Positions 38,947 to 47,653 are shown, counted from the first letter of the stretch. The stretch: DNA of 64,000 nt from CBDCIS01 sp965217565 (GCA_965217565.1 CBDCIS010000004.1:267726-331725); one strand, 5' to 3'. A program made the numbers and translations. Notes: generated by a model from the sequence alone, not told the origin.

Positions 38947-39154
38947 TCAGTTTGAAATAGATCACCCCCACCCCAACTGAGAATGGCGGACCGAGTGTGT
39001 CAGTTTGAAATTAGGCGCACCCACCATCATACAAGGCCCCAGAGGACGATAAGCCCCGGTTCCGGAAGCTGTCCTGCCTACCGACCCTGTCCCCATGCTT
39101 GCCGGTGCAACATAACTGGTGGCACAACTATCGGGGGCAGATTACATGCTAGTA

Positions 39155-40353
39155 CCGCGTCAGTGTGAAACCGATGGATAGATATGGCGAAGCTTGTTCC
39201 GGGCATCGGTGGTAGAGAATCTCCAATCGATGGTTGCCCCAGCCTGATTTCGTTCGGTCTCCAAGGCTGCAATTTCCCGTTTGAGCGACCCCTCATCTTC
39301 AATGCGGCGATTCAAACATTGGTTGCTGAAGACGCTGAACTCAATCTCTGCCATGTTGAGCCAACTCCCATGCTTGGGGGTATAGTGAAACTCCAGCCGT
39401 TGGATCACCCGTCTGGCCTCCTTGGGCTCAAAGGTCTGGTACAGGGAGGCGGGTCTATGGGTGTTCAGGTTGTCCAGCACCACTCGGACCTTCTCCGCTT
39501 CAGGGTAAGCAGCATCCGCCAGCCAGCGCATCTGATGGGCGAAGTCTTCCATAGTGCGACGCCCGGTCACTGCCACGTGCCTCCAGCCCGCCAACGGCTC
39601 ACAAATCATAAACAAGTTCCGGGTCCCATTGCGCTGGTACTCGTAATCAAACCGCTCTCGCCGTCCCGCCTTGGCCGGGATGGGCTCCCGCTTCTCCGAC
39701 ACCAACTGCTTGGAGGTCTCGTCGAAACAGGCTACGGGCCGCTTGGGGTCATAGGGTTCCGCGTAGAGGTCCAGTACGTCCTCCATGCAGGCTACGAACT
39801 CGGCGCTCACCTTGGGGATGCACCACTCCTTCTTCCGCCACGGCTTGAGTTCGTTTTTTTCAACACCTGCCTGACCGTCTCCCGGGAGATGGAGCCGGTC
39901 AGCCCCAGTTCTACCGCCTGGTCGGCAAGCAATCGCAACGTCCAGCGGGCGTGTCCTTCCGGGGGCGTGCTGCAGGCCACGGCCACCAGGTGGGCTTCCT
40001 GCTGTCCATCTAGTTTGCGCCGTTGCCCCGGCCGCGGCAGGTCATCAAGGGCGCGCTTCAACCCGCCTTCCACGAAACGCTGCCGCACCCGGCCCACCGT
40101 GGCGGGACCCACCATCAGAGCTTCCGCCACCTGCTGGTTGGTAAGGCCTTCATCGGCTTTACACAGAATCAAAGACCGCTTCACTTTACGTCCCGAGGAT
40201 TTGCCGCGTCGGGTACTACCCAACAAATGTTCCCACTCTTCTTGGGTCAAGTTCACTCGATATAACTTGGTAGGCATTCCCCCCACTCTCCACAATGAAA
40301 GAATGCCCTCAGTTATACACTTTCTTATATTTATCAAAAATAGTCGGACACGG
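39155..40353 (-). mobile_element. IS630-family insertion sequence (1199 bp)
   Basis: Flanked by TA on both sides (39153-39154 and 40354-40355), the target IS630 elements always use. Ends CCGCGTCAGTGTG and the complement of CCGTGTCCGACTA form a short imperfect inverted repeat. It contains one two-frame transposase gene. Confidence 0.78.
39160..40277 (-). CDS. IS630-family transposase (two frames)
   Basis: The first frame starts at ATG 40277 (MPTKLYRVNLTQEEWEHLL) with a helix-turn-helix SLILCKADEGLTNQQVAEALMV and a second at the WTLRLLADQAVELGL segment. A run of seven A on the coding strand (T at 39854-39860) separates it from the second frame, which continues NELKPWRKKEWCIPKVSAEF. The catalytic triad lies there: Asp in PVACFDETSKQL, Asp in VRVVLDNLNTH and Glu in NMAEIEFSVFS. 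A -1 shift at the A-run would make a normal protein of about 370 residues. It may be active. Confidence 0.85.
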
Positions 40354-40417
40354 TACTAGGCCGCCGGCGACGAATCGCCTCGAACCCCAGGTCCGTCGTT
40401 GCGCACGTACCTACTGT

Positions 40418-41209
40418 TCAGATCGACTCCTCCACGACACTCACCTCGACTCGCCCAAGGCTCCCGAAGTCGGCGCCGAAGTTGTCGGCGTGCGAGACGC
40501 GCGTTATCCCAGTACATGTGCCTGTGGTCACTATCTGGCCTGCCTCGATCGACTCGCCCATGCGCGAAATGTGGTTGGCGGTCCAAAGCAGGACCAACAA
40601 CGGGTCTCCCAGAGCATTCGAGCCTATCCCCTCGCGCACCACTCTTCCGTTTCTGAGCAGACTGACCGGATGAGACTTGGTGTCCACAGCCCGCCAGTCG
40701 GTCAGCTCCCGCCCCTGAACGAAGGCCGTGTGCGCCGACATGTCGGCAACTAAACGCCGCTGCCCGATTCTGCCCAGGCCGTCCTCGAAGCGACCACCTA
40801 CCACCTCGATCGCCGGAAGTAGGCTACCGACAGCGTCCATGACCTCGCGCAGAGAGTAGTCGGCGGCCCGAGGCTGCAACTCACGGGAGAAACGGAACGC
40901 GAACTCGCATTCTACGCTGGCGCTCTGGCCCGGAAAGACGGACACCGTAGCCGGGCTCTCGAAACAGAATGGTGCGAACATCGGCGCCGTCACCGGGCCA
41001 TCGGAGTCGAGGCTCCACTGAGCGTCCTCGCTGGTGGCGCCGACCTTCCAGCCGAGGCGCGGCATGGATGCCAGCGCCTCTATCGCGCGCTGAACGCGGT
41101 AGGCGTCCTCGACCGATGCCAACTCGGACGCCGCCGTAACCGGCACCTGTCCGCCTGAGGTACGCGCGCGCCACAGACGCCTGGCAAGGACCTCCAAAGC
41201 TCCACTCAA
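40418..41209 (-). CDS. 2-keto-4-pentenoate hydratase-like enzyme (fumarylacetoacetase superfamily)
   Basis: 263 residues from TTG 41209 (GAGAGG seven bases upstream). The frame is open further to 41392 but that part is transposon-derived. Typical segments are LGWKVGATSEDAQW, VECEFAFRFSREL with the metal-binding Glu pair, PAIEVVGGRF, SNALGDPLLVLLWTANH and GQIVTTGTCTGI. The family hydrates 2-hydroxypentadienoate from aromatic meta-cleavage or decarboxylates oxalocrotonate. No other ring-cleavage genes are adjacent. Its 5' end abuts an IS3 relic, so the original promoter has probably been replaced. Confidence 0.85.
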   Translation of the reverse strand: MSGALEVLARRLWRARTSGGQVPVTAASELASVEDAYRVQRAIEALASMPRLGWKVGATSEDAQWSLDSDGPVTAPMFAPFCFESPATVSVFPGQSASVECEFAFRFSRELQPRAADYSLREVMDAVGSLLPAIEVVGGRFEDGLGRIGQRRLVADMSAHTAFVQGRELTDWRAVDTKSHPVSLLRNGRVVREGIGSNALGDPLLVLLWTANHISRMGESIEAGQIVTTGTCTGITRVSHADNFGADFGSLGRVEVSVVEESI

Positions 41210-41339
41210 TCTGCTACCTCTCCGGGTTGTCAGAATGCAATCGGTGTTGGAATCCAGCTTCAAGCTGGACTGTCGAATGATGTGACATGTTAAGGCAGTG
41301 GCTCGCCGCTCGCCAATCCGGGACGCCAGATCGTGCTGC

Positions 41340-41580
41340 ACTAAATGACCTGTCCGGATTGGTCGGGAGGTATTCCGCCCGAAGCCTGGCATTGAAAGCC
41401 TCGATGATAGCGTTGTCTGTAGGCTTGCCTGGACGACTTAAGTCCAACTCCGCACCGTTCAGGTATGCCCACTGACCCCGGGCCTTGGAGTTGAATTCAG
41501 CGCCGTTGTCTATGGCGATGTTTCGTGGCTTCCTTCCTAGCAGTGCTAGGCGAGCCAAAGCCTCTACCACCCTCCACCGG
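41340..41580 (-). pseudogene. IS3-family integrase relic
   Basis: About 75 residues of an IS3-type DDE integrase are left on the minus strand: RRVVEAL-like start, IAIDNGAEFNSKARGQWAYLNG with the second Asp, ELDLSRPGKPTDNAIIEAFN with the catalytic Glu, and LRAEYLPTN. The N-terminal half, orfA and the C-terminal end are missing. It is sandwiched between the hydratase and the PuuE-like gene. Confidence 0.8.
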
Positions 41581-41739
41581 CGGTCGAGCCGTCCATGCGG
41601 CACGCATTATCTCCCTCGATTACAGGCCTACGCCCTCCGATCACAGGCCTGTAGAACGGGAAGACACCAGAGGTTGCCGTTGACAGGATCGGCTTCGAGT
41701 TGGGGAAAGCTGGATTGACGGCGAGACAGCAGAAGCGAC

Positions 41740-42630
41740 CTACGGGTATCTCTGTAGCCACCAGCGAGCGATATCTATTCGCCGCGCGAACCAGACGCCG
41801 GGGAAGCCACAGGCGTAGTCCAAGAACCGCCTGAGGGCCACAATCCGCGACGGCCTCCCAACTATGCGACAATGCAGCCCTACGTTCATCATCTTCGGGT
41901 TCTTCTCCCCTTCCCTATAGAGGGTGTCGAACGTGTTCTTTAGCGTCTCGAAGAAGTCACCTGGACTGTTCATGCCGCCGCGCCAAAAACGCGTGTCATT
42001 GACCTCGAGCGAGTAGGGCACCACCAGCCACTTCCGGCCGTCCACCTGCACGTAGTAGGGGATGTCGTCATTGTAGGCCATGCTGTCATAGAGGAAGCCG
42101 CCCTCTTCGACGACTAGCTGTCGAGTGTTCACGCTAGGGCCGTACCTGACGTACCAGCCCAGCGGTCGCTCCCCTGTTGTGCGCTGGAGAGACTCTACCG
42201 TCTTGCGGATGGCCTCCCGTTCGGCCTCCCGGCTCATCTTAAAGTACTCCTCCCACCGGTAGCCGTGCCCAAACACCTCGTGCCCACGCGCGACTATTGC
42301 CCGGCCAACCTCCGGATTGCGCTCCACGGCCAGCGCACAGCAGAAGAAGGTGGCCTTTACATTGAAGTCGTCCAGCAAGTCCATGATGCGCCAGACGCCT
42401 ACGCGGCTGCCGTACTCGAAGAATGACTCGTTAGCCAGGTCGCGCTCTTCATGCGGAACTGGTGACGGCACCTCGTTGTTCGACTCGTGTGCGGCGTCCC
42501 CGTCGAGCGTGGAGTACTCGGAGCCTTCCTCGTAGTTGACGACCACGGATAGCGCGATGCGAGCCCCGTCGGGCCATTCGACCTGCGGAGGATTGGCGCC
42601 GTAGCCTATTAGGTCGCGTTCGGTTGCCAT
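41740..42630 (-). CDS. PuuE-like allantoinase-family (NodB-fold) hydrolase
   Basis: 296 residues. The stretch GHEVFGHGYRWEEYFKMS followed by TTGERPLGWYVRYGPSVNTRQLVVEEGGFLYDS is close in pattern to the cofactor-independent allantoinase PuuE, which opens the hydantoin ring of allantoin, more than to sugar deacetylases. ATG at 42630 is favoured over 42675 because GGAGG lies eight bases upstream. It is cytoplasmic. Neighbouring genes on the left (IS3 relic, hydratase) give no pathway, but the hydantoinase and carbamoyl hydrolases at 55-61 kb make ureide chemistry plausible. Substrate unproven. Confidence 0.85.
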   Translation of the reverse strand: MATERDLIGYGANPPQVEWPDGARIALSVVVNYEEGSEYSTLDGDAAHESNNEVPSPVPHEERDLANESFFEYGSRVGVWRIMDLLDDFNVKATFFCCALAVERNPEVGRAIVARGHEVFGHGYRWEEYFKMSREAEREAIRKTVESLQRTTGERPLGWYVRYGPSVNTRQLVVEEGGFLYDSMAYNDDIPYYVQVDGRKWLVVPYSLEVNDTRFWRGGMNSPGDFFETLKNTFDTLYREGEKNPKMMNVGLHCRIVGRPSRIVALRRFLDYACGFPGVWFARRIDIARWWLQRYP

Positions 42631-42710
42631 ATCACATAACCTCCTTGAGAGCACAGAGTTACGTCTGCTCAGCAACCATCAAAGGCAGCAGCAAACATTT
42701 TGGTAACTGT

Positions 42711-44066
42711 TCAGAGTTGAGGGGAAACGAGCAGGTTGCGGCATTCCAGGAGTGGGTTAAGGCTGTTGGACCTCCAGGAGCCAAAGAGGGATGCCAGAGC
42801 CATTTTGCTGCTTGTGCCCCGTTCAGAGCGAGTGCCGCCGCTGATCTTACGGCTGATCACCAGGTGCCTCAGGCTCCGTTCAGCCGCATTGTTCTCGGGT
42901 GGCACGTCTGGATGGGACACGAAGACGAACAGTTCCTTGATGAACCGCTCTATGCGCCGGCAGAGCTTGGCTTGAGGCGCCGTCTCGTCGTTGGAGAAGG
43001 GCTGGCATAGCGACAGCAGCAGCTTCTCCAGCATCAACTGGTTGGGAGATGCTGACGGCTGATAGCCAGACGCCGGTCGGCTGCGGGCGTCAGCACATGC
43101 CTTCGCCCTGTCATAGAGTTGGCGCACCGCTGTGGCCCACCGGGCCAGGCCTGGGTCACCAGGGTACAGCGCCTTGAGGTCATGGATGTCCCGCAGCAGG
43201 TGTGCCCAGCAGCGCTGCTTGAGGCCGGGATAATGGTTATATGCGGCGTAGAAGTCACTCACCAGCACCCCGTTGAAGGACTCTCCCAACGCCTCGTCCA
43301 CCTCCTCCTTGCCACGGCCGCGACGCAGGAAATACCGCTCCGTGGGAGTGCTGAAGGTCCACACATAGCCGTTGACCCCAGCCTCTCGCCAGCCGGTCTC
43401 ATCTGCGTGCACCACAGGAGAGCCACGGATGCGCTCCAGCATCGCAGCCACTGCCGGTTGGGCCTGTTGCGCCGCCCTATGAATCGCCTCCACGATGGCG
43501 CCCACGCTCAGCTTCAACCGATGTACTGTTTGCAGGTACCACTGGATGCTTCTTATGGGCAGCCGTCCCTCTTCTCGCAGTGTCACTATCAGGCTCACGA
43601 GGTTGACCCCAAGGCGCTGACGCCCCACTGCCAATCCCTGCAATAGTTCTTGGGGCAATCGTCGTTTCCTGCACAGCGGACATATCCGTGCCACGAAGAC
43701 GTGCTCGATTACCTCTGCCGGAGCCACCGGAAGCTCGATGACCTCCCGCCTCCGCTGAACCCATCCGCCTGACAGGCCCGTGCCGCACTCCGGGCACGAC
43801 TCAGGAGCGTGTATCACCCGCTGCGTGGGTTCCATCCGCCGCCGGGCAAAGCCGTGGAGACGACGCTTCCTCGGTCCTTTCATCTCCGGCTGATGTCGCT
43901 TGACGGACGGCTTATTGCCCGGCATCCCTGCCGTGGGGCCGCGACTGCTCAGCAGCGCCTCCAACTCCTCTACCCGCCGCCGCAGCTCGGCAATCACCGC
44001 CAGCAGGGTCTCCCTGCTCTCACTTTGAAGATCTACTTCAGCTTCCATCTCTCCCTTATGACACAT
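42711..44066 (-). CDS. IS66-family transposase
   Basis: 451 residues, apparently complete. An N-terminal leucine-zipper-like helix (LLAVIAELRRRVEELEALL) precedes a zinc-finger CPECGTGL and a second pair in CPLCRKRR. The DDE domain has VVHADETGWREAG (first Asp), VLVSDFYAAYNHYPG (second Asp) and VPPENNAAERSLRHLV (Glu). The stop lies just inside the left terminal repeat. ATG 44066 or ATG 44048 may start it; a perfect palindrome sits four bases upstream of the first. The same ends occur on three small elements elsewhere in the window. Confidence 0.9.
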   Translation of the reverse strand: MCHKGEMEAEVDLQSESRETLLAVIAELRRRVEELEALLSSRGPTAGMPGNKPSVKRHQPEMKGPRKRRLHGFARRRMEPTQRVIHAPESCPECGTGLSGGWVQRRREVIELPVAPAEVIEHVFVARICPLCRKRRLPQELLQGLAVGRQRLGVNLVSLIVTLREEGRLPIRSIQWYLQTVHRLKLSVGAIVEAIHRAAQQAQPAVAAMLERIRGSPVVHADETGWREAGVNGYVWTFSTPTERYFLRRGRGKEEVDEALGESFNGVLVSDFYAAYNHYPGLKQRCWAHLLRDIHDLKALYPGDPGLARWATAVRQLYDRAKACADARSRPASGYQPSASPNQLMLEKLLLSLCQPFSNDETAPQAKLCRRIERFIKELFVFVSHPDVPPENNAAERSLRHLVISRKISGGTRSERGTSSKMALASLFGSWRSNSLNPLLECRNLLVSPQL

Positions 44067-44069
44067 ATG

Positions 44070-44095
44070 CCTAAGAACCGCTAGCGGTTCTTAGG
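44070..44095 (-). promoter_or_regulatory. Perfect 26-bp palindrome before the IS66 transposase start
   Basis: CCTAAGAACCGCT and its exact complement AGCGGTTCTTAGG meet without a spacer. In mRNA it would form a hairpin ending about three bases before ATG 44066 and include the AGG that could serve as ribosome site. It may limit translation of read-through transcripts or be a protein-binding site. Confidence 0.55.
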
Positions 44096-44130
44096 TTCAT
44101 CTCAGCAACTCTGAACACTTACACATTTTA

Positions 44131-44592
44131 CTTGCGGTACTCATGTCAGTTCCTCTTCTGTATCATGTTACAGGATCACGACTGTGCTGATACTATAGGG
44201 TCCGCGGCCGGTCAATGCCATACCCCGGTGACGCGCCGCATTGGACAACGATTCCGGCTCCACGGCACATGCCCACAGTGCATGTGCCGGCGTGTACCAC
44301 ATTGTTGAACTCGACAGCGGGGTGGTCTGCTCCCCAAAATCTGAGCCAGGAGAGATGTTAGTTTTGTGGGATGATGAAGGAAAGGAGAGAGGAGGAGCAT
44401 TCCATGAAGAGATGCCTGGTGGGCTGCTCTCTGAGCCTGGGGGCCCTCCAAAGGGGATACCTCGGTTAAGAGCGCGGCATGGCGCGACTTTCAACCGGTG
44501 AGATGTGTCCGAATCACCATGAGCTCTGTACTTCAGGCTCGAAGTCGGAGGGACTGAAGACAAGCAGGTATTACCCATTCTAGGCCTACATC
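44131..44592. other. Gene-free stretch with hairpin
   Basis: No gene is supported in 460 bases. A perfect 9-bp inverted repeat GGCACATGC (44264-44272) / GCATGTGCC (44280-44288) with a seven-base loop stands in it. Purine-rich sequence near 44365-44400 has no reading frame I recognise. Confidence 0.5.
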
Positions 44593-45174
44593 TCAGTCCA
44601 CGGCTTCCTCCGCAGTCACACTGCCGACGGTGGATTGTATGTGCATGTCGGGCAGCGTCAGCACTACGTACGACGGCAATCCCAACCGACGCCAGAAACA
44701 CATCCTCCGAACACTAGCGACGCTTGCCACGTAGAGCGTCATTACTGTTCCATGAGTCACCACTATGCTGTCCGTCTGTCCTGCGTCGATCACCTTATCG
44801 ATAGCGGCGACAAACCTATCGCGGGCTTGTTCCGCCGTCTCCGTCCCAAGCACGAGTCGATTCGGAGTGCAGAAGAACCGCTCGACGGCCCGTTCGAACT
44901 CTCCTGTTGGCAAGAAGGGTACGTTATTCCTGTGATGTTCCTCCAATCCATCTGCTATCTGCGTCGGGACTCTTAGCTCATCGGCGACTATCTCCGCGGT
45001 TTCGACCGCCTTCGACTCTCTGCTGGACCAAATCATAGCTGGTTGGAACTCCCCGAGTCTAGCCGCCAGCAACTCAGACCGACGGCGACCAACCTCACCG
45101 AGTTCCCAAGCAGTTGCAGGCTTATCGCGCTCGATCTCAGGCATCGAGTGTTTCACTAACACGAGCCTACGCAA
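44593..45174 (-). CDS. Histidine phosphatase (phosphoglycerate-mutase-like) family protein
   Basis: 193 residues. The usual N-terminal LVRHG is LVKHS here (MRRLVLVKHSMPEI): the phospho-accepting His is kept but the neighbouring Arg is Lys and Gly is Ser. Other marks are WSSRESKAVETAEIV, with the second Arg, and VVTHGTVMTLYVAS with the late catalytic His. It likely removes phosphate from a small metabolite. The TTG start at 45174 has only a weak ribosome site. It lies at the end of the leftward cluster of deacetylases and ABC transporter but is separated from them by 460 bases. Confidence 0.85.
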   Translation of the reverse strand: MRRLVLVKHSMPEIERDKPATAWELGEVGRRRSELLAARLGEFQPAMIWSSRESKAVETAEIVADELRVPTQIADGLEEHHRNNVPFLPTGEFERAVERFFCTPNRLVLGTETAEQARDRFVAAIDKVIDAGQTDSIVVTHGTVMTLYVASVASVRRMCFWRRLGLPSYVVLTLPDMHIQSTVGSVTAEEAVD

Positions 45175-45528
45175 GGTATTCTCTCATACTTGCGCTCGCT
45201 CAACTCGTCAAGCGTCGGCGGCAACATCCACATCTGCTCTCAGTACATCTCTCGAAGCGGCATCTCAATATCTCCTCTACCAAGGTCACCTCGAAGGTAC
45301 ACCGAAGACTGCTCCATTTACCAGTTCCAGACTTCTGAGACAGGCTCAGGGTGGTTGATTACCATCGCAGTCGTGGCCGCGTCGTTGGTCGCAGGATTTA
45401 GCTTCTGCCGCGCCCAGAGAAGATAGCAGAAAGACAAGCGCTGTTTACGGGCGGCCAAGCAGCGCAGCGATGAAGAGACCTCCCGAATCTGATTGTCCGT
45501 TTAGCGGACAATTCAATTGTATAACGCA
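45175..45528. other. Gene-free stretch with inverted repeat
   Basis: About 350 bases without a supported gene. A perfect inverted repeat ATTGTCCG (45492-45499) / CGGACAAT (45505-45512) with five-base loop TTTAG lies just left of MITE R3; it has no T-run and could be an operator or a repeat end. Confidence 0.45.
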
Positions 45529-45652
45529 GCAATTGTTCGGAGTTCGGAGCAATAGAAGGTACTTCCCCACCACACTGCTAGCACCAACTCCCCGACCCCC
45601 TCCCGTCAAGGGAGGGCAAATGAAGCGCCTCCCATCAAGACTGAATAGTTAC
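45529..45652 (+). mobile_element. IS66-related MITE, copy R3
   Basis: 124 bp. The right end CTGAATAGTTAC is the complement of a GTAACTATTCAG terminal repeat; the left end GCAATTGTTCGGAGTTCGGA is a worn version of GTAACTGTTCAGAGTCGAGG. Interior CCTCCCATCAAGACTGAA matches the reverse of R1. It reaches into the deacetylase gene, whose last five codons and TGA stop (45637-45635) it supplies. No target duplication is visible. Confidence 0.7.
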
Positions 45653-46552
45653 CTGTCGTTCGAACCAGTTGATGATCTCTTCACCGGTGGCCTTCCATAC
45701 TCCTCCGGGCTTGGAGATATGAGCCAGGGCCAAGTCCAGGTACTTGCTGCGGAAGGGCTGCCCGATAAGCCATGGATGAAGGTTCAGCACCATCGTCCGG
45801 CCATTATCAGCCCCGTCCCTGTACAGTCCGTCAAAGGTATCGCGGACTATCTTGCTGTAGTGCATGATAGAAACGCCACGATTCCATTGAGTGAACATAT
45901 CCTCGGCTTCCAAATGGATTGGCAGGGAGAACATCTTTCCTTGACTCACAGTCATCTGGTAGGGCTGCTCGTCGTTGGGCCAGTCGCAGACATATTTTAT
46001 TCCCTCTGCCGCCAGCAGGTTGGGAGTGCGCGTGGACTCTCCGTATTCCGGGCTTAGCCAGCCCGTCGGTTGCTTGCCGGTGGCCTTTGTCAGGGCCTCG
46101 ATGGATTCATGAATGTATTCTCGTTCCTCCTGCTCAGTCATGTTGCTTGTAATCATGCGTGATACGGTAAGCCCGTGGCCGATGAACTCAGCTCCTCGTT
46201 TCTGACACTCCTCTATAAGGAACGTGTAATTCTGCGCTACCGCGGCGTCCATAGCTATGGTCGGCCTTATGCCGTACTTGTCCAGTATGTTCAGCACCCG
46301 GAATATACCTACCCTGTTGCCATATTCGTGATGAGAGAAGCTCCGAAGATCGGGGAAGACTCCCCTTCCAAGGCCGCCCACCGAGGGCGCTTGGTACGAG
46401 CCTTCGGGAGGGTTCCACTCGTAGTGCTCCAGGTCGAGAATGACGCACAGGGCGACGCGAGCATTATCGGGCCACCGGAGCTTGGGGCGGGCGCTAATCG
46501 GAGACCAGGCGTAGAAGTCGTTGTCCATGCCGGGTTTGCGTTCTGCTGGCAT
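45635..46552 (-). CDS. NodB-fold deacetylase-family hydrolase (first type of paired paralogs)
   Basis: 305 residues. Start ATG 46552 with GGAGG upstream. RPKLRWPDNARVALCVILDLEHYEW, FSHHEYGNRVGIFRVLNILDKYGIRPTIAMD, GAEFIGHGLTVSRM and LNLHPWLIGQP place it in the polysaccharide-deacetylase superfamily, but the usual Asp-Asp and H-x-x-x-H metal motifs are changed, as in PuuE-like amidohydrolases. It lies 47 bases after its partner paralog (46600-47499) and shares the same partner order with the pair at 57808-59674. I infer a heteromeric or sequential amidase for a cyclic or acyclic ureide. The C-terminus VTIQS is encoded by MITE R3. Confidence 0.85.
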   Translation of the reverse strand: MPAERKPGMDNDFYAWSPISARPKLRWPDNARVALCVILDLEHYEWNPPEGSYQAPSVGGLGRGVFPDLRSFSHHEYGNRVGIFRVLNILDKYGIRPTIAMDAAVAQNYTFLIEECQKRGAEFIGHGLTVSRMITSNMTEQEEREYIHESIEALTKATGKQPTGWLSPEYGESTRTPNLLAAEGIKYVCDWPNDEQPYQMTVSQGKMFSLPIHLEAEDMFTQWNRGVSIMHYSKIVRDTFDGLYRDGADNGRTMVLNLHPWLIGQPFRSKYLDLALAHISKPGGVWKATGEEIINWFERQVTIQS

Positions 46553-46599
46553 TATCCTTGCCTCCTAGTGTACTTCGTTTCTCTGTCGGACTGGATGGC

Positions 46600-47499
46600 T
46601 TACTTCTTAACGTAGGCCAGAACGTCATCGTAGTAGTTTTCAATATAGTAGTCGGTGATGTCGTCTGCCGTGGTCTTCCACACCCCGTCATGGGAAAGTA
46701 CGTAGCTCAGCGCTTCATCGAGATACTTCGCGCGGTGAGGTTGCCCAATCCAGTAAGGATGCAAAGCAATGCACATCACCCGTCCACTCTCCGCGCCTTC
46801 CTGGTAGAGAACGTCGAACTGGTCTTTGATAATCTGACAGAAGTATTCCGCTTCGTGGCCCTGAGCGTGGACAACGACATCGTTCAACTCGATTGTGTAC
46901 GGCATCGAGATTAGCTTGCCCTGCTTCACCTTGATGGGGAAGGGCTGGTCGTCGTGGAACCAGTCGGTGTGGTAGACAAGCCCTGCCTCGGCCATCAGGT
47001 CTGGGGTGGCCTCGGTGTTGGACAGGGCCGGGCCGAGCATACCCTTTAGCTGCTTGCCGGTGTGTTTCTTGAGGGTGTCGATGATGTCCCTGTAGAATTC
47101 TCGCTCCTCATCTTCTGACGCGCCGACGAGGTAGCGGGTGTTGTAGATGCCATGCGACATGTAGTCGTAGTCCCGTTGCACCATGGCGTCTCTGATCTCC
47201 GGGAAGTGCTCGAGCACGGCCTCGTTCAGCGAGACACAGCAGCGGAAGTCGTGCTTGTCCAACACTTCAAGCATTCGCCAGAAGCCTACTCGATTACCAT
47301 AGTCGCGGTGGGCGTAGCCCTGGATATCGGGATGAGGAGTTCGGGGCCAGGCGTTTCGGAACTCGTTCTCCGGTGGCAGGTACTCATAGTGTTCTACGTT
47401 GGGGGAGATCCACAGCGCAACTCTTGCGTCATTGGGCCATTTGATAACTGGTCGGTCGATAATAGGGGAGTAATCAAAGCGGTCTGGCTGTAGGGCCAT
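46600..47499 (-). CDS. NodB-fold deacetylase-family hydrolase (second type of paired paralogs)
   Basis: 299 residues from ATG 47499, with AAGGAG six bases upstream. Hallmarks are RPVIKWPNDARVALWISPNVEHYEY, YAHRDYGNRVGFWRMLEVLDKHDFRCCVSLN, YDYMSHGIYNTRY and CIALHPYWIGQPHRAKYLDEAL. It is much closer to 58778-59674 than to its neighbour 45635-46552, so each locus has one gene of each type. The His in MSHG and in LHPYW are likely metal or substrate ligands. Upstream stand the two ABC permeases on the same strand, suggesting that the imported compound is the substrate. Confidence 0.85.
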   Translation of the reverse strand: MALQPDRFDYSPIIDRPVIKWPNDARVALWISPNVEHYEYLPPENEFRNAWPRTPHPDIQGYAHRDYGNRVGFWRMLEVLDKHDFRCCVSLNEAVLEHFPEIRDAMVQRDYDYMSHGIYNTRYLVGASEDEEREFYRDIIDTLKKHTGKQLKGMLGPALSNTEATPDLMAEAGLVYHTDWFHDDQPFPIKVKQGKLISMPYTIELNDVVVHAQGHEAEYFCQIIKDQFDVLYQEGAESGRVMCIALHPYWIGQPHRAKYLDEALSYVLSHDGVWKTTADDITDYYIENYYDDVLAYVKK

Positions 47500-47653
47500 A
47501 TTCAACTCCTTCTAACTGACTTCAGGGTCCAAAACGCAGCAAGCGCGCGAGGTGCCGCATTAACGAAACCGACTTACTCAGCGAGCACCTCCATAATATA
47601 CCCCTAGCGAAGAGGACGCCAACATTCCCGTACATTGAGGGTGACAGAGGGGG

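Larger units (their letters stand above)
37562..39152. other. Decayed region without an intact gene
   Basis: About 1.6 kb with only fragments. There is one CRISPR-like repeat (37622-37648); a lipoprotein-signal-like frame from 38357 (MRRAGPLLAALTIRMAFHLSACEP), which soon degrades; two diverged copies of a ~60-bp block (38515-38575 and 39071-39128, sharing CTGCC..CCGAC..CATGCTTG-type sequence); a TolB-like relic on the minus strand; and GTCAGTTTGAAAT at 38946 and 38997 with a relative at 39159. Confidence 0.5.
42703..44122 (-). mobile_element. IS66-family insertion sequence, transposase-only (1420 bp)
   Basis: Left end GTAACTGTTCAGAGTTG and right end the complement of GTAAGTGTTCAGAGTTG match at 16 of 17 positions. 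The flanks ACATTTTG (42695-42702) and ACATTTTA (44123-44130) are an 8-bp target duplication with one mismatch, as expected for IS66. It carries only a transposase (no tnpA/tnpB), like the ISBst12-type subgroup. Confidence 0.88.

Noticed and set aside
40400..40425. Another IS66-type end (ACTGTTCAGA) at the end of the hydratase gene
   Set aside because: The match is only about ten bases, has no partner end and no duplication, so it may be chance.
44168..44701. 177-residue minus-strand frame before the phosphatase
   Set aside because: No motif, low-complexity Ser/Pro content, and overlap with the end of the phosphatase gene.
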